The notes: a model not told the origin generated them from the letters alone. Shown: positions 1 to 10,001, counted from the first letter of the stretch. The stretch is DNA of 64,000 bases from Streptomyces katrae (GCF_000717655.1 NZ_JNZY01000002.1:62001-126000); one strand, 5' to 3'. Made by a program: numbers and translations.

Positions 1-609
1 GTCAAGGCAGGCCTCGGTCATCCGCCGGATCGAGGCCACGCTGGCGTCCTCTCCCCGCCCCCACAGGCGGCCGGTGACCCTCATCACTCCGTAGAACGCG
101 GCGACCGCCAGCCGGGGCCGCGGGTCGGTGTCCACGTCCAGGCCCTCGCGCTCGGCGATCAGCCGGGCGATGCGTTCCTCCAGCCCGGTCGAGCGGCGCA
201 GGTGGACGGCGAGCAGCGCCGGGGTCGACTCGATGAGCCGGTACGTCCGCATGTAGAGGTCGACGGGGACCACGCCGCAGAGCGCCTCGTCGAGGGTGTC
301 CCAGGCGCCGAGCACGGCGCCCCGCAGCGCCTCGAGGGGGCCCTCGGCGGGCGGCCGGGAGCGCAGCGCGGCGACGAAGTGCGACTCGACCAGGTCCTGG
401 ACGGCGAAGGCCACCTCCTCCTTGTTGGCGAAGTACCGGAAGAAGGTCCGCTGGGAGACGTCCACGACGTCGGTGATCTCGTCGACGGTGGTGCGCTCGT
501 ACCCCTGCTCGACGAACAGGAGGAGGGCGGCGCGCACCAGCGCGTCCCGGGTGCGCCGCTTCTTGCGTTCGCGAAGCCCGCGCGCCGGGACCGGCCGCTC
601 GTCGGTCAT
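1..609 (-). CDS. TetR/AcrR family regulator, C-terminus cut by window edge
   Basis: Read from the ATG at 609, the frame gives 203 residues without a stop, so the C-terminus lies outside the window. Residues about 12-60 form a TetR-type DNA-binding domain: a basic start (RERKKRRTRDAL), then helix-turn-helix with VDEITDVVDVSQRTFFRYF and NKEE. The C-terminal part resembles the TetR_C domain of actinobacterial efflux or metabolism repressors, but no ligand can be deduced. A GGAAGGA stretch lies about 12 nt upstream. A GTG directly before the ATG is an alternative start. It is transcribed away from the I36 inhibitor gene. Its target is unknown. Confidence 0.85.
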   Translation of the reverse strand, partial: MTDERPVPARGLRERKKRRTRDALVRAALLLFVEQGYERTTVDEITDVVDVSQRTFFRYFANKEEVAFAVQDLVESHFVAALRSRPPAEGPLEALRGAVLGAWDTLDEALCGVVPVDLYMRTYRLIESTPALLAVHLRRSTGLEERIARLIAEREGLDVDTDPRPRLAVAAFYGVMRVTGRLWGRGEDASVASIRRMTEACLD

Positions 610-987
610 CACCGGAGGTGTCCTTCCCGCATGCTGCGCATGCCGAATCCGACGCCGAGTGAGCGGTCAGGTTACCCGTGACGGACCCGGCGGCCACTGT
701 CCGTTAACCCGTTGGTGAGGGCCGTGGCCGCCACCGCCGTCCCGGCCGGCAGCCCGATCGGGGACAACCGGGAGCGGGCAGAGCCGCCCCGCTCGCCGCA
801 GGCCACCGCACCCGCGTCAACCAGGTGCGTACGAGAGCCCCGCGGGACGGCTGCGGCGGGGCCGTCGCCTATCAGGGTGGACCCGCCCACGGCCCCTTCC
901 GCCCGGCCGTCCTCGCAGGTCAGCGTGGGGTCCGAGGCGCCCCGGAACCGGTCCGGGGAGCCCCGGTCCACAAGGAGTTGACCTGTC
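610..987. other. Intergenic region between divergent TetR and I36 genes
   Basis: This 378-nt stretch contains no convincing gene on either strand. It must hold the promoters for the TetR gene (leftward) and the inhibitor gene (rightward). The AAGGAG ribosome binding site of the inhibitor lies near 972-977. I could not pick out a clear TetR operator palindrome. Confidence 0.5.
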
Positions 988-1389
988 ATGCGTACGAGTT
1001 CACCCGCACGGTCCACCACCGTCCTCGCCGCGGCCTTCCTGGCCCTCGCCGCGTTCGTCCCGAGCACGGCAGGCACCGCACACGCCGCCGGCCCGCCGCC
1101 GGGCAAGGCCCCCGCCTGCGCCACCGGGCAGCTGTGCCTGTGGGCGAAGCCGGAGTTCAAGGGCACCCGCCATGCCCACGAGCTGAGCACCATGGACATC
1201 AACAGCTGTACGGCACTGCCCGCCGGGACCAGCGCCCAGTCGCTGGTCAACCGCACCGGACGGCCGGTGACCACCTACCAGTCGGCCGTGTGTGCCGAGA
1301 CCGGCGAGTTCCAGACCTACCCGGGCGACGGGGTCCAGCTGCCCCAATCGCTCTACCTGGTCCGGGCCTTCAAGGTGTGGGAACGCTAG
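988..1389 (+). CDS. Secreted peptidase inhibitor family I36-like protein
   Basis: This is a 133-residue exported protein. Residues 1-33 are a Sec signal peptide (basic start, Ala/Leu core, cleavage after AHA). The mature part has four cysteines (first pair about C44 and C50 in [10 protein letters not shown]), a WAKPEFKG motif, and a beta-rich pattern like SMPI, the Streptomyces metalloproteinase inhibitor family I36. The likely role is inhibition of extracellular proteases, or a crystallin-like secreted fold. An AAGGAG motif precedes the ATG by about 10 nt. The stop codon shares the palindrome CTAG with the stop of the convergent channel gene, so the two coding regions overlap by three to four bases. 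Confidence 0.85.
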   Translation: MRTSSPARSTTVLAAAFLALAAFVPSTAGTAHAAGPPPGKAPACATGQLCLWAKPEFKGTRHAHELSTMDINSCTALPAGTSAQSLVNRTGRPVTTYQSAVCAETGEFQTYPGDGVQLPQSLYLVRAFKVWER

Positions 1390-2210
1390 TGCGCCGCCGG
1401 GGCCGCTTCGGGCACATGGGCCGGTACGTCGGCCCCCGCGCCCGGAGTGGCCCCCGCGCCCGGAGTGGTCCCCGCGCCCGGGGCGACCGTTCCGCCGAGG
1501 CGACCGATCTCGGCGCGCAGCGCCCGTACCTCCGCGGCCAGTTCGGCGATCGCGGCGGTCTGCGCCCGCTCCACCCGGTCGTCGCGGTCGAAGCGGGAGA
1601 TGAACCAGGCCGCGATGTTGGCGGTGACCACACCGAGCAGGGCGATCCCCGACAGCATCAGCCCCACCGCGAGCACCCGGCCGAGCCCGGTGGTGGGGGA
1701 GTGGTCCCCGTACCCGACGGTCGTCATGGTGGTGAAGCTCCACCACACGGCATCGCCCAGGTTCTTGATGTTGCCGTCGGGCGCGTCCCGCTCCACGCTC
1801 AGCACGGCGAGCGAGCCGAACATCAGCAGCCCGACCACCGCCCCCGCCACGTACGTGGTCAGCCGGATCTGCGGGGCCATCCGGGCCCGCCGGCCCACCA
1901 GCAGCAGCGTGGACACCAGCCGCAGCAGCCGCAGCGGCTGGAGCATCGGCAGCAGCACCGCGACCAGGTCCAGCCAGTGGGTCCGGACGAACGCCTTCTT
2001 CGCCGTCGACAGGCCCAGCCGCATCAGGTAGTCGGCGGCGAACGCCCCCCACACCACCCACTCGGTGAGCGTGCACGCCCGGTGCACCCGGTGGTCCGCG
2101 TCGGGGACCACGATCGGGACGGCGTACGCGACGGCGAAAGCGATGGCTAGCACGAGCAGCGGGGTCTGGCTCCGCCGCTCCCACCGCAGCTGGCGGGAGG
2201 GTTGCTTCAT
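1386..2210 (-). CDS. Voltage-gated-like potassium channel (inner part of a longer fused frame)
   Basis: From an internal ATG at 2210 ([10 protein letters not shown]) the frame encodes 274 residues. It has six predicted membrane segments, an S4-like stretch with spaced arginines ([12 protein letters not shown]), and the K+ selectivity filter [10 protein letters not shown] followed by a final helix. The tail is a short coiled coil ([22 protein letters not shown]) and then an Ala/Pro/Gly-rich end. An earlier ATG at 2219 is possible. Neither start has a good ribosome binding site. The reading frame is open upstream all the way into aceE, so it is unclear whether this is a separate gene or the C-terminal half of a read-through product (see the aceE entry). 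Confidence 0.75.
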   Translation of the reverse strand: MKQPSRQLRWERRSQTPLLVLAIAFAVAYAVPIVVPDADHRVHRACTLTEWVVWGAFAADYLMRLGLSTAKKAFVRTHWLDLVAVLLPMLQPLRLLRLVSTLLLVGRRARMAPQIRLTTYVAGAVVGLLMFGSLAVLSVERDAPDGNIKNLGDAVWWSFTTMTTVGYGDHSPTTGLGRVLAVGLMLSGIALLGVVTANIAAWFISRFDRDDRVERAQTAAIAELAAEVRALRAEIGRLGGTVAPGAGTTPGAGATPGAGADVPAHVPEAAPAAH

Positions 2211-4910
2211 ACAGAGCATCGTAAGGAACAGGTAAAGCCTGACGGGCCGCACGGACCCGCGCAGGGCCGCAGTGACCGGGGCAACGGCGGCGGGCCGGGG
2301 CGCACTCCCGCGCCCCGGCCCGTCGATGTGGAAGAAGCGCCGGGCCGCGCCCCGCGTGTCCGCGAAGCCGAAGCCGTCCGCACCCAGCGAGGTGTAGGCG
2401 CCGGGCACCCACCGCGAGATCTGGTCCGGGACGGACCGCATCCAGTCCGAGACCGCCACGAACGGCCCCTCCGCACCCGACAGCTTCCGCGTCACGTACG
2501 GGACGCGCTGCTCCTCCTCCGGGTGGAGCAGGTTGTGCTCCTCCACCTCGACGGCGTCGCGGCGCAGCTCGTTCCAGGAGGTCGCCGACCAGACGTCCGC
2601 CCGGACGTTCCACTCCTCGGCCAGGATCCGCTGGGCCTCCAGCGCCCACGGCACCGCCACGCCCGAGGCCATGATCTGCGCCCCGATGGAGCCCGCCGAG
2701 CCCGTGGACACCCGGTGGATGCCCTTGAGGATCCCCTCCACGTCGACACCGGCCGGCTCGGCCGGGTGCTGGATCGGCTCGTTGTAGACGGTCAGGTAGT
2801 AGAAGACGTCCTCGGCCTCGGGCCCGTACATGCGGCGCAGGCCGTCCTGGACGATGTGCGCGATCTCGTACCCGTACGCCGGGTCGTAAGCCACGCAGCC
2901 CGGGTTCGTCGACGCCAGCAGCTGGGAGTGACCGTCGGCGTGCTGCAGGCCCTCACCCGTCAGGGTGGTCCGGCCGGCGGTCGCACCCAGGACGAAACCG
3001 CGCGCCAGCTGGTCGGCCATCTGCCAGAACTGGTCACCCGTGCGCTGGAAACCGAACATCGAGTAGAAGACGTAGACCGGGATCAGCGGCTCGCCGTGCG
3101 TCGCGTAGGCCGAACCCGCGGCGATCAGCGAGGCCGTGCAGCCCGCCTCCGAGATGCCGTCGTGCAGCATCTGGCCGGTCGGCGACTCCTTGTACGCGAG
3201 CAGAAGGTCGCGGTCGACCGCCTCGTACTGCTGGCCCAGCGGGTTGTAGATCTTGGCGCTCGGGAAGAACGCGTCCATGCCGAACGTGCGGTACTCGTCC
3301 GGGGCGATCAGCACGAAGCGCCTGCCGATCTCCTTGTCCCGCATCAGGTCCTTCAGGATGCGCACGAACGCCATGGTCGTGGCGATCGACTGCTGGCCCG
3401 AGCCCTTCTTGGCCGCCGCGTACGCCTTGTCGTCCGGCAGCTGCAGCGGCTTCGCGCGCACCACACGGGTCGGCACGTAGCCGCCCAGCGAGCTGCGGCG
3501 GTCGTGCATGTACTGGATCTCCGGCGAATTGCGGCCCGGGTGGTAGTACGGCGGCGCGCCGCCCTCCAGCTGCGCGTCCGTGATCGGGATGTGCAGACGG
3601 TCGCGGAAGCGCTTGAGGTCGTCGACCGTCAGCTTCTTCATCTGGTGCGTCGCGTTGCGGCCCTCGAAGTTCGGGCCGAGCGTCCAGCCCTTGACCGTCT
3701 GCGCCAGGATCACCGTCGGTTGGCCCTTGTGGGCCTTGGCCGCCGCGTACGCCGCGTAGATCTTCTTGTGGTCGTGGCCGCCGCGGCCCAGGTGCAGCAG
3801 CTGCTGGTCGCTCATGTTCTCGACCATCGCCCGCAGCCGCTGGTCGTCGCCGAAGAAGTGCTCGCGGATGTACGCGCCCGTCTCGGTGGCGTACGTCTGG
3901 AACTGGCCGTCCGGCGTCGAGTTCATCCGGTTGACCAGGATGCCGTCGCGGTCCTGCGCGAGCAGCGGGTCCCAGGAGCGGTCCCAGATCAGCTTGATGA
4001 CGTTCCAGCCGGCACCGCGGAACTGCGACTCCAGCTCCTGGATGATCTTGCCGTTGCCGCGCACCGGGCCGTCGAGCCGCTGCAGGTTGCAGTTCACGAC
4101 GAAGGTCAGGTTGTCCAGGCCCTCGCGCGCCGCGATCGACAGCTGGCCGAGCGACTCCGGCTCGTCCATCTCGCCGTCGCCGAGGTACGCCCAAACGTGT
4201 GACTTGGAGGTGTCGGCGATCCCGCGCGCCTCCATGTACCGGTTCATCCGGGCCTGGTAGATCGCGCCGAGCGGGCCGAGGCCCATCGAGACGGTCGGGA
4301 ACTCCCAGAAGTCCGGCATCAGCCGCGGGTGCGGGTAGCTGGACAGGCCGTACGGGGCCTTCGACTTCTCCTGCCGGAAGGCGTCGAGCTGCTGCTCGGA
4401 GAGCCGGTCCAGGAGGTAGGCGCGCGCGTAGATGCCGGGCGAGGCGTGGCCCTGGAAGAAGATCTGGTCGCCGCCGTCGCCCTCGTCCTTGCCCCGGAAG
4501 AAGTGGTTGAAGCCCACGTCGTAGAGGGAGGCGGAGGAGGCGAACGTGGCGATGTGGCCGCCGACGCCGATCCCGGGACGCTGGGCGCGCGAGACCATGA
4601 CGGCCGCGTTCCACCGGGTGGCGTTCAGGACCTTGCGCTCGATCTCCTCGTTGCCGGGGAAGAAGGGCTCGTCCTTGGTGGCGATCGTGTTGACGTAGTC
4701 CGAGCTGCGCATCTCGGGTACGGCCACGCGCTTCTCGCGGGCCCGCTCGATCAGCCGCAGCATCAGGTAGCGGGCGCGCTCACGGCCCCGCTCGTCGACG
4801 GCGGCGTCCAGGGAGTCGAGCCACTCCTGCGTCTCCTCCGGATCGAAGTCCGGGACCTGGCTCGGCAGGCCGCCAATGATGATCGGATTGCGATCGGATG
4901 CGGAAGCCAC
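1386..4910 (-). CDS. aceE: Pyruvate dehydrogenase E1 (homodimeric, AceE type), frame continuous with downstream K+ channel
   Basis: The protein starts at a GTG (4910) with GAAGGA about 7 nt upstream. Residues 1-862 are an E1 component that decarboxylates pyruvate with thiamine diphosphate for the pyruvate dehydrogenase complex. The ThDP motif [10 protein letters not shown] lies near residue 243, followed by [16 protein letters not shown]. Homologous AceE proteins continue after the RRFFH.D motif for about 40-50 more residues. Here that C-terminal end is missing, and the frame enters a hairpin and then a channel, giving 1174 residues in all. This may be a deletion that fused two genes, a degraded paralogue (Streptomyces often carry several aceE copies), or a sequence error. 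It is divergent from DUF3052, an aceE neighbourhood that I recall from S. coelicolor SCO2370-2371. Confidence 0.85.
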   Translation of the reverse strand: MASASDRNPIIIGGLPSQVPDFDPEETQEWLDSLDAAVDERGRERARYLMLRLIERAREKRVAVPEMRSSDYVNTIATKDEPFFPGNEEIERKVLNATRWNAAVMVSRAQRPGIGVGGHIATFASSASLYDVGFNHFFRGKDEGDGGDQIFFQGHASPGIYARAYLLDRLSEQQLDAFRQEKSKAPYGLSSYPHPRLMPDFWEFPTVSMGLGPLGAIYQARMNRYMEARGIADTSKSHVWAYLGDGEMDEPESLGQLSIAAREGLDNLTFVVNCNLQRLDGPVRGNGKIIQELESQFRGAGWNVIKLIWDRSWDPLLAQDRDGILVNRMNSTPDGQFQTYATETGAYIREHFFGDDQRLRAMVENMSDQQLLHLGRGGHDHKKIYAAYAAAKAHKGQPTVILAQTVKGWTLGPNFEGRNATHQMKKLTVDDLKRFRDRLHIPITDAQLEGGAPPYYHPGRNSPEIQYMHDRRSSLGGYVPTRVVRAKPLQLPDDKAYAAAKKGSGQQSIATTMAFVRILKDLMRDKEIGRRFVLIAPDEYRTFGMDAFFPSAKIYNPLGQQYEAVDRDLLLAYKESPTGQMLHDGISEAGCTASLIAAGSAYATHGEPLIPVYVFYSMFGFQRTGDQFWQMADQLARGFVLGATAGRTTLTGEGLQHADGHSQLLASTNPGCVAYDPAYGYEIAHIVQDGLRRMYGPEAEDVFYYLTVYNEPIQHPAEPAGVDVEGILKGIHRVSTGSAGSIGAQIMASGVAVPWALEAQRILAEEWNVRADVWSATSWNELRRDAVEVEEHNLLHPEEEQRVPYVTRKLSGAEGPFVAVSDWMRSVPDQISRWVPGAYTSLGADGFGFADTRGAARRFFHIDGPGRGSAPRPAAVAPVTAALRGSVRPVRLYLFLTMLCMKQPSRQLRWERRSQTPLLVLAIAFAVAYAVPIVVPDADHRVHRACTLTEWVVWGAFAADYLMRLGLSTAKKAFVRTHWLDLVAVLLPMLQPLRLLRLVSTLLLVGRRARMAPQIRLTTYVAGAVVGLLMFGSLAVLSVERDAPDGNIKNLGDAVWWSFTTMTTVGYGDHSPTTGLGRVLAVGLMLSGIALLGVVTANIAAWFISRFDRDDRVERAQTAAIAELAAEVRALRAEIGRLGGTVAPGAGTTPGAGATPGAGADVPAHVPEAAPAAH
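2291..2322 (-). terminator. GC-rich hairpin between aceE and channel sequences, inside the open frame
   Basis: CGGGCCGGGGCGC at 2291-2303 pairs perfectly with GCGCCCCGGCCCG at 2310-2322 around a 6-nt loop (13-bp stem). Its place directly after the last AceE-like residues (RRFFHID) is where an aceE terminator would be expected. It lies within a reading frame that has no stop codon on either side. Confidence 0.65.
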
Positions 4911-5356
4911 GCTGTTCCTTCGCTGTCAGGGGAGTCGTGCCATGGGGTTTCGCCGCCTCCCATCGTCTTACTCTCGGTCGGAATCGTCACCTGTACCGCT
5001 GGGTAATCACCGGAGTCGCGGCGATTCGGGGCGCCGTCGGCGGCCGGTCCGGCCGAATCGCAACCTTACGCTCAAGATGATCAGCTGGTTCGGAAGCCCG
5101 TTCGTCCCTCAAACAGGTAGGAAAGCCCTCCGGAGTCGCCGATGATGCCGAATGACCTGGAATGGTGTGGGATGAATCACCAGACGTGCGCACGGGAAGG
5201 CTGAAAGTTGCGGCGAGACGGCCGTAATCGTCACCGTTTCGACGGTCTCGGCGGCAGGGTACTTGCGCGATCCGCCGCGCCCGTGTGGACTACGCCCAAT
5301 GCTGCGCGTACGCGCGCCGCCGAAGACATTCACCGAACATGAGCAGGAGGCACCCC
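4911..5356. other. Divergent intergenic region aceE / DUF3052
   Basis: This 446-nt non-coding stretch separates two genes transcribed outward. Its base composition is less GC-rich than the flanking genes, as expected for a promoter region. I see no confident promoter hexamers, riboswitch or operator. Confidence 0.4.
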
Positions 5357-5782
5357 GTGAGCGCGACCGCGGACCACGCGGAGAGCCTGGCCGCCCGGCT
5401 GGGTTTCCAGTCCGAACAGGTGGTCCAGGAGATCGGCTACGACGAGGACGTCGATCAGGATTTCCGTGACACCGTCGAGAAGCTCGTCAGCGAGCTCGCC
5501 GACGAGGACTACGACGACGTCGCCGACGCGGTGTTGCTGTGGTTCCGCGACGAGGACGGCGATCTGACGGACACCCTGGTCGACGCGACCGAGCTGGTCG
5601 AGGAAGGCGCACTGATCCTGCTGCTGACCCCCAAGACGGGCCGTGACGGCTTCGTCGAGGCCAGCGACATCAGCGAGGCCGCCACGACCGCCGGCCTTTC
5701 GCTTGCCAAGGGTCTGCCCGTCGGCAAGGAGTGGACCTCCACCAAGCTGGTGACGCCGAAGGCCGCCAAGTCCAAGCGCTGA
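5357..5782 (+). CDS. DUF3052 family protein
   Basis: This is a 141-residue acidic protein of the actinobacterial DUF3052 family, of unknown function. I chose the GTG at 5357 because AGGAGG lies 6 nt upstream (near 5345-5350). The frame is open further upstream, but that part is arginine-rich and not family-like. Visible features are an acidic N-terminal half (YDEDVDQDFRDTVEKLVSELADEDYDDVAD) and a conserved WFRDEDGDLTD segment. The gene sits between aceE and ahpE, an arrangement I recall from S. coelicolor SCO2369-2371. A strong hairpin follows the stop. Confidence 0.85.
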   Translation: MSATADHAESLAARLGFQSEQVVQEIGYDEDVDQDFRDTVEKLVSELADEDYDDVADAVLLWFRDEDGDLTDTLVDATELVEEGALILLLTPKTGRDGFVEASDISEAATTAGLSLAKGLPVGKEWTSTKLVTPKAAKSKR

Positions 5783-5806
5783 GCCGCGCCCCGCAGCCAA
5801 GCGGAC

Positions 5807-5850
5807 ACGCACCCCGTCGGCCGGATTCCCACCCGGTCGGCGGGGTGCGT
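5807..5850 (+). terminator. Rho-independent-type hairpin after DUF3052
   Basis: An 18-bp near-perfect inverted repeat starts ACGCACCCCG and ends CGGGGTGCGT around a short loop. It begins 24 nt after the DUF3052 stop and lies before the peroxiredoxin gene. Confidence 0.75.
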
Positions 5851-5932
5851 GCGTTCCGGGCCCCTGATCCCCATAGGCTGGACCCACCCGAACAGCCCAA
5901 TGCAGGGATGCAGGAACGAAGGGATGCGAGAG

Positions 5933-6391
5933 ATGGCGATCGAGGTCGGCAGCAAGGCCCCGGACTTCGAGCTCAAGGACAACCACGGCGCGACCGTGCG
6001 GCTCTCCGACTTCCGGGGGGAGAAGGCCGTGGTGCTGCTCTTCTACCCGTTCGCCTTCACGGGGGTCTGCACCGGCGAGCTGTGCGAGCTGCGCGACCAG
6101 CTGCCGCGGTTCCAGAACGATGACGTCCAGCTCCTCGCGGTCTCCAACGACTCCGTGCCGACCCTGCGGGTCTTCGGCGAGCAGGAGAACCTGGACTACC
6201 CGCTGCTGTCGGACTTCTGGCCGCACGGCGAGACCTCCCGCGCGTACGGCGTCTTCGACGAGGAGAAGGGCTGCGCGGTCCGCGGCACCTTCATCATCGA
6301 CAAGGACGGCATCGTGCGCTGGACCGTCGTCAACGGCCTGCCCGACGCGCGTGACCTGAACGAGTACATCAAGGCCCTCGACAGCCTCTGA
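5933..6391 (+). CDS. ahpE: AhpE-type peroxiredoxin
   Basis: This is a 152-residue thioredoxin-fold peroxidase, the usual AhpE length. It reduces hydroperoxides in the cytoplasm. The peroxidatic cysteine lies in the motif FTGVCTGELCELRD (about residues 43-56), with the typical N-terminal APDFELKDNHG and later FIIDKDGIVRW. The ATG at 5933 has GAAGGG about 9 nt upstream. An ATG three codons earlier (5924) is a weaker alternative. It lies directly upstream of the TerD genes, matching a general stress-defence role of the block. Confidence 0.92.
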   Translation: MAIEVGSKAPDFELKDNHGATVRLSDFRGEKAVVLLFYPFAFTGVCTGELCELRDQLPRFQNDDVQLLAVSNDSVPTLRVFGEQENLDYPLLSDFWPHGETSRAYGVFDEEKGCAVRGTFIIDKDGIVRWTVVNGLPDARDLNEYIKALDSL

Positions 6392-6581
6392 GCCGGCCCC
6401 GGGCCGGGCTCGGGGCCCCGTCGGGGACCCCGGGCACTTGGTGCACTTCCAGCGGGTTCCGGGAACTGTTCACCGGGAAAGACGCCGGCAGGCGGGAACC
6501 CGTCACTAGGATCGAAACGTTGATCCCGGTAGAAACCGCACGACGGGGCACCGCCCCACACATGAACCCAATGGAGGACCC

Positions 6582-7157
6582 GTGGGAGTCAGCCTCAGCA
6601 AGGGCGGAAACGTCTCGCTGACCAAGGCCGCGCCGAATCTGACGGCGGTCATCGTCGGTCTGGGCTGGGACGCTCGCACCACCACCGGCGTCGACTTCGA
6701 CCTCGACGCCAGCGCGATCCTGACCAACGACCAGGGCAAGGTCGCCAACGACTCGAACTTCGTGTTCTTCAACAACCTGAAGAGCCCGGACGGCTCGGTC
6801 GAGCACACCGGTGACAACACCACCGGTGAGGGCGAGGGCGACGACGAGGCCATCAAGGTGAACCTGGCCGGCGTCCCGGCCGATGTCGCCAAGATCGTCT
6901 TCCCGGTCTCGATCTACGAGGCCGAGAGCCGCCAGCAGAGCTTCGGCCAGGTCCGCAACGCGTACATCCGCGTGGTGAACCAGGCCGACAACTCCGAGCT
7001 CGCCCGCTACGACCTCTCCGAGGACGCCTCGACCGAGACCGCCATGGTCTTCGGCGAGCTGTACCGCAACGGTGCGGAGTGGAAGTTCCGCGCCATCGGC
7101 CAGGGCTACGCCTCCGGCCTGCGCGGCATCGCCCAGGACTTCGGCGTCAACGTCTGA
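6582..7157 (+). CDS. terD: TerD family stress/tellurite-resistance protein
   Basis: This is a 191-residue TerD-domain protein starting at a GTG with GGAGGA 5 nt upstream. It shows the family landmarks [44 protein letters not shown] and the C-terminal [15 protein letters not shown]. TerD proteins bind Ca2+ through the acidic loops and take part in tellurite, oxidant and phage stress tolerance. In Streptomyces they also affect development. It is followed by a hairpin and then a paralogue in the same orientation that is very similar along its whole length, pointing to tandem duplication. Confidence 0.95.
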   Translation: MGVSLSKGGNVSLTKAAPNLTAVIVGLGWDARTTTGVDFDLDASAILTNDQGKVANDSNFVFFNNLKSPDGSVEHTGDNTTGEGEGDDEAIKVNLAGVPADVAKIVFPVSIYEAESRQQSFGQVRNAYIRVVNQADNSELARYDLSEDASTETAMVFGELYRNGAEWKFRAIGQGYASGLRGIAQDFGVNV

Positions 7158-7175
7158 GCCTGCCAGCAGTCACCC

Positions 7176-7210
7176 GTCCGGCGCCGTGCACTGTGTGTAC
7201 GGCGCCGGAC
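7176..7210 (+). terminator. Hairpin between the two terD genes
   Basis: GTCCGGCGCCGT (7176-7187) pairs with ACGGCGCCGGAC (7199-7210), a perfect 12-bp stem with an 11-nt loop, starting 19 nt after the first terD stop. Confidence 0.75.
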
Positions 7211-7314
7211 GTGCTTTGCAACGATCCACCGGCCGAGCTCACCGGCCGGGACTCAACGCCGGCCCGCCATGCGGGCGCGCCGCGATCACCACGTCGTCCG
7301 GGGAGGACCACAAC

Positions 7315-7890
7315 ATGGGCGTCACACTCGCCAAGGGGGGCAACGTCTCCCTCTCCAAGGCCGCACCGAACCTCACCCGGGTCCTGGTCGGTCTCGGTTG
7401 GGACGCGCGCTCGACCACGGGGGCCGATTTCGACCTCGACGCCAGCGCGCTGCTGTGCCGCGACGGCCGGGTCCTGGGGGACGCGTACTTCGTCTTCTAC
7501 AACAACCTGAAGAGCCCCGAGGGCTCCGTCGAACACACGGGGGACAACCTCACCGGCGAGGGCGAGGGCGACGACGAGTCGATCCTCATCGACCTGACCA
7601 AGGTGCCGGTCGAGGTCGACAAGATCGTCTTTCCGGTCTCGATCCACGAGGCGGAGGCCCGCCGCCAGAGCTTCGGCCAGGTCAGCAACGCCTTCATTCG
7701 CGTGGTGAACGAATCGGACGGCCAGGAACTGGCCCGCTACGACCTCACCGAGGACGCCTCGAGCGAGACCGCAATGATCTTCGGCGAGGTCTACCGGTAC
7801 GGCGGCGAATGGAAGTTCCGCGCAGTGGGGCAGGGGTACGCGTCGGGGCTCCGGGGCATCGCTCTAGACTTCGGGGTCAACGTTTCGTAA
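7315..7890 (+). CDS. terD: TerD family protein, second tandem copy
   Basis: This is a 191-residue paralogue of the preceding TerD with the same length and the same ordered motifs ([38 protein letters not shown]). GGAGGA lies about 7 nt before the ATG. The acidic Ca2+-binding loops are intact. It ends 19 nt before the DUF475 gene and probably forms a transcription unit with it. Confidence 0.95.
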   Translation: MGVTLAKGGNVSLSKAAPNLTRVLVGLGWDARSTTGADFDLDASALLCRDGRVLGDAYFVFYNNLKSPEGSVEHTGDNLTGEGEGDDESILIDLTKVPVEVDKIVFPVSIHEAEARRQSFGQVSNAFIRVVNESDGQELARYDLTEDASSETAMIFGEVYRYGGEWKFRAVGQGYASGLRGIALDFGVNVS

Positions 7891-7909
7891 AGCCGTACAA
7901 GACGATGGG

Positions 7910-9031
7910 GTGCCAGTGGTTCTCAAAACCTTCGGCTGGTCGTTCGCAGTCACTGCGCTCGGTCTGGTCGCAGCGGTGTTCTACGGGGGGTGGACCGGAT
8001 TCGGGATCGTCGCGATCCTGTCCATCCTTGAGATCTCGCTGTCCTTCGACAATGCGGTGGTCAACGCCGGAATCCTGAAGAAGATGAATGCCTTCTGGCA
8101 GAAGATCTTCCTCACGGTCGGCGTGCTCATCGCCGTGTTCGGCATGCGCCTGGTCTTCCCCGTCGTGATCGTCGCGGTCACCGCCGGCATCGGCCCCATC
8201 GAGGCCGTCGACCTGGCGCTGAACGACAAGGACATGTACGAGCAGCTGGTCACGGACGCCCACCCGGCGATCGCGGCCTTCGGCGGCATGTTCCTCCTGA
8301 TGATCTTCCTCGACTTCATCTTCGAGGACCGGGACATCAAGTGGCTCGCGTGGCTCGAACGCCCGCTCGCCAAGCTCGGCAAGATCGACATGCTGTCGGC
8401 GTGCATCGCGCTGATCGCCCTGCTGATCACGTCCATGACCTTCGCCGCCCACGCCCACCAGCACGGCGGGGCCCACGTGGACAAGGCGCAGACCGTCCTG
8501 GTCTCCGGCATCGCCGGTCTGATCACCTACATGGTCGTCGGCGGGCTCTCGGGCTACTTCGAGAACCGCCTCGAAGAAGAGGAAGAGGCCGAGCACGAAG
8601 CGGAGGAAGCGGCCAAGAAGAGCGGCAAGCCCGTCTCGGCCGTCGCCATGGCCGGCAAGGCCGCCTTCTTCATGTTCCTCTACCTCGAAGTCCTCGACGC
8701 CTCCTTCTCCTTCGACGGGGTCATCGGCGCCTTCGCCATCACCAACGACATCGTGCTGATGGCCCTCGGCCTCGGCATCGGTGCCATGTACGTCCGGTCG
8801 CTCACGGTCTACCTGGTCCGCCAGGGCACCCTCGACGACTACGTCTACCTCGAGCACGGCGCGCACTACGCCATCGGCGCGCTCGCCGTGATCCTGCTCG
8901 TCACCATCCAGTACGAGATCCACGAGGTCATCACCGGCCTCGTCGGCGTGCTGCTCATCGCCTGGTCCTTCTGGTCCTCGGTGCGCCGCAACAAGCGGTT
9001 GGAACTGGAGGGTTCCGCCGCCGAGGCATGA
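7910..9031 (+). CDS. DUF475 integral membrane protein (TerC-like)
   Basis: This is a protein of about 373 residues with many hydrophobic segments. LEISLSFDNAVVNAG near the N-terminus and a second, internally duplicated LEVLDASFSFDGVIGAF show the acidic membrane motifs of DUF475/TerC-like proteins of the LysE-type fold. These are thought to act with TerD proteins in metal-ion or stress handling at the membrane. A charged Glu/Lys-rich loop (about residues 222-240) separates the two halves. The GTG at 7910 is chosen. The GTG two codons later (7916) fits about as well, and no strong ribosome binding site decides between them. Manganese efflux is a possible activity for relatives but is not shown here. 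Confidence 0.85.
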   Translation: MPVVLKTFGWSFAVTALGLVAAVFYGGWTGFGIVAILSILEISLSFDNAVVNAGILKKMNAFWQKIFLTVGVLIAVFGMRLVFPVVIVAVTAGIGPIEAVDLALNDKDMYEQLVTDAHPAIAAFGGMFLLMIFLDFIFEDRDIKWLAWLERPLAKLGKIDMLSACIALIALLITSMTFAAHAHQHGGAHVDKAQTVLVSGIAGLITYMVVGGLSGYFENRLEEEEEAEHEAEEAAKKSGKPVSAVAMAGKAAFFMFLYLEVLDASFSFDGVIGAFAITNDIVLMALGLGIGAMYVRSLTVYLVRQGTLDDYVYLEHGAHYAIGALAVILLVTIQYEIHEVITGLVGVLLIAWSFWSSVRRNKRLELEGSAAEA

Positions 9032-9164
9032 TCACGGCGGTAATGCGGAACGCTCCATCTGCGGGGCGGCCGGGCTGGTCTGCGGACCTTCCCGGCCGCC
9101 CCGTCCGCGTACAGGCCACGCTGTCCGAAAAGCGCTGTCCGCACAGCACGAGGGGGGTAGGGGA

Positions 9165-9905
9165 ATGGGATTCTTCGACGGGATCAGGGGCAGCCGGGCC
9201 CTGCAGTTCGACTCGGGCGGCGCCTCGGCGGCGATCGAGCTGACCAAGCGGCATCCGACGGTGTCGCTCACCAAACAGGGGGCGGTCCACGGCAACCTCC
9301 GGGTCAACCTGTCCTGGCGCATGCGCAGCTCGGACATCGGCGGCCGCGGCGGAGGCGAGGGCGGCCGGCTCCTGCGCCACCCGTTCAAGCTGTTCAAGCC
9401 CGACATGGTGCAGGCGCACACCCAGGGCATGGTCAACGTCGACCTGGACCTCGGCTGCCTCTACGAGCTGGCCGACGGCACCCGGGGCGTCGTGCAGCCC
9501 CTGGGCAACCTCCACGGCGACATCAACAGCCCGCCGTACGTGAAGCTCAGCGGCGACGACCGGTTCGGGGCGCCCTCCGGGGAGACGGTCTTCGTCAACC
9601 TCGACCACGCCGACGAGATCAAGCGGCTGCTGGTGTTCGTCTACATCTACGACCAGACCCCGGCCTTCGACCGGACGCACGCCATGGTCACCCTGTACCC
9701 GATCACCGGGCCGCGGATCGAGATCCCGCTGGAGGAGCGGCAGCCGCAGGCCCGCTCCTGTGCGGTGCTCACCCTGGAGCACGTGAAGGGCGAGCTGATC
9801 GTGCGGCGCGAGGTGAAGTTCGTGTACGGGTTCCAGGCCGAGCTGGACCGGCTGTACGGGTGGGGCCTGCAGTGGGGGCGGGGCTACAAGAGCACCAAGG
9901 CCTGA
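9165..9905 (+). CDS. TerA-like TerD-domain protein
   Basis: This is a 246-residue protein whose C-terminal two thirds match the TerA branch of TerD-domain proteins: LDLGCLYELADG, VVQPLGNLHGDINSPPYV, RLLVFVYIYDQTPAFDRTHA, ARSCAVLTLEH and the final GWGLQWGRGYK. The ATG is preceded by a GGGGGGTAGGGG purine run. It belongs with the two TerD and DUF475 genes in one rightward Ter cluster. A convergent TerD-like gene follows across a palindromic GC-rich spacer. Confidence 0.88.
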   Translation: MGFFDGIRGSRALQFDSGGASAAIELTKRHPTVSLTKQGAVHGNLRVNLSWRMRSSDIGGRGGGEGGRLLRHPFKLFKPDMVQAHTQGMVNVDLDLGCLYELADGTRGVVQPLGNLHGDINSPPYVKLSGDDRFGAPSGETVFVNLDHADEIKRLLVFVYIYDQTPAFDRTHAMVTLYPITGPRIEIPLEERQPQARSCAVLTLEHVKGELIVRREVKFVYGFQAELDRLYGWGLQWGRGYKSTKA

Positions 9906-9916
9906 GCGGGAGGCGT

Positions 9917-9996
9917 GACCGGGCCCCGCGGGACCCCTGACCGGGACCCCTGGCGGGGCGTCCCTGACGGGGCCCCGCGCGGGCCCCGGTCAGGCG
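9917..9996. terminator. Compound GC hairpin region between convergent ter genes
   Basis: The spacer is built of repeated ACCGGG, GGGCCCCGCG and CCCCGCGCGGGCCCCGGT blocks that can pair over most of its length (for example TGACCGGGCC near 9917 with GGCCCCGGTCA near 9984). It lies between converging genes, so a bidirectional terminator is likely. Confidence 0.6.
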
Positions 9997-10001
9997 GGGC
10001 G

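Noticed and set aside
3034..4614. Very long arginine/proline-rich open frame in another frame of the aceE strand
   Set aside because: Composition is typical of a shifted frame in GC-rich DNA, and it overlaps the well-supported AceE sequence.
7910..9031. Classic TerC transporter
   Set aside because: The motif order and length fit DUF475, a TerC-like relative, better than TerC itself.
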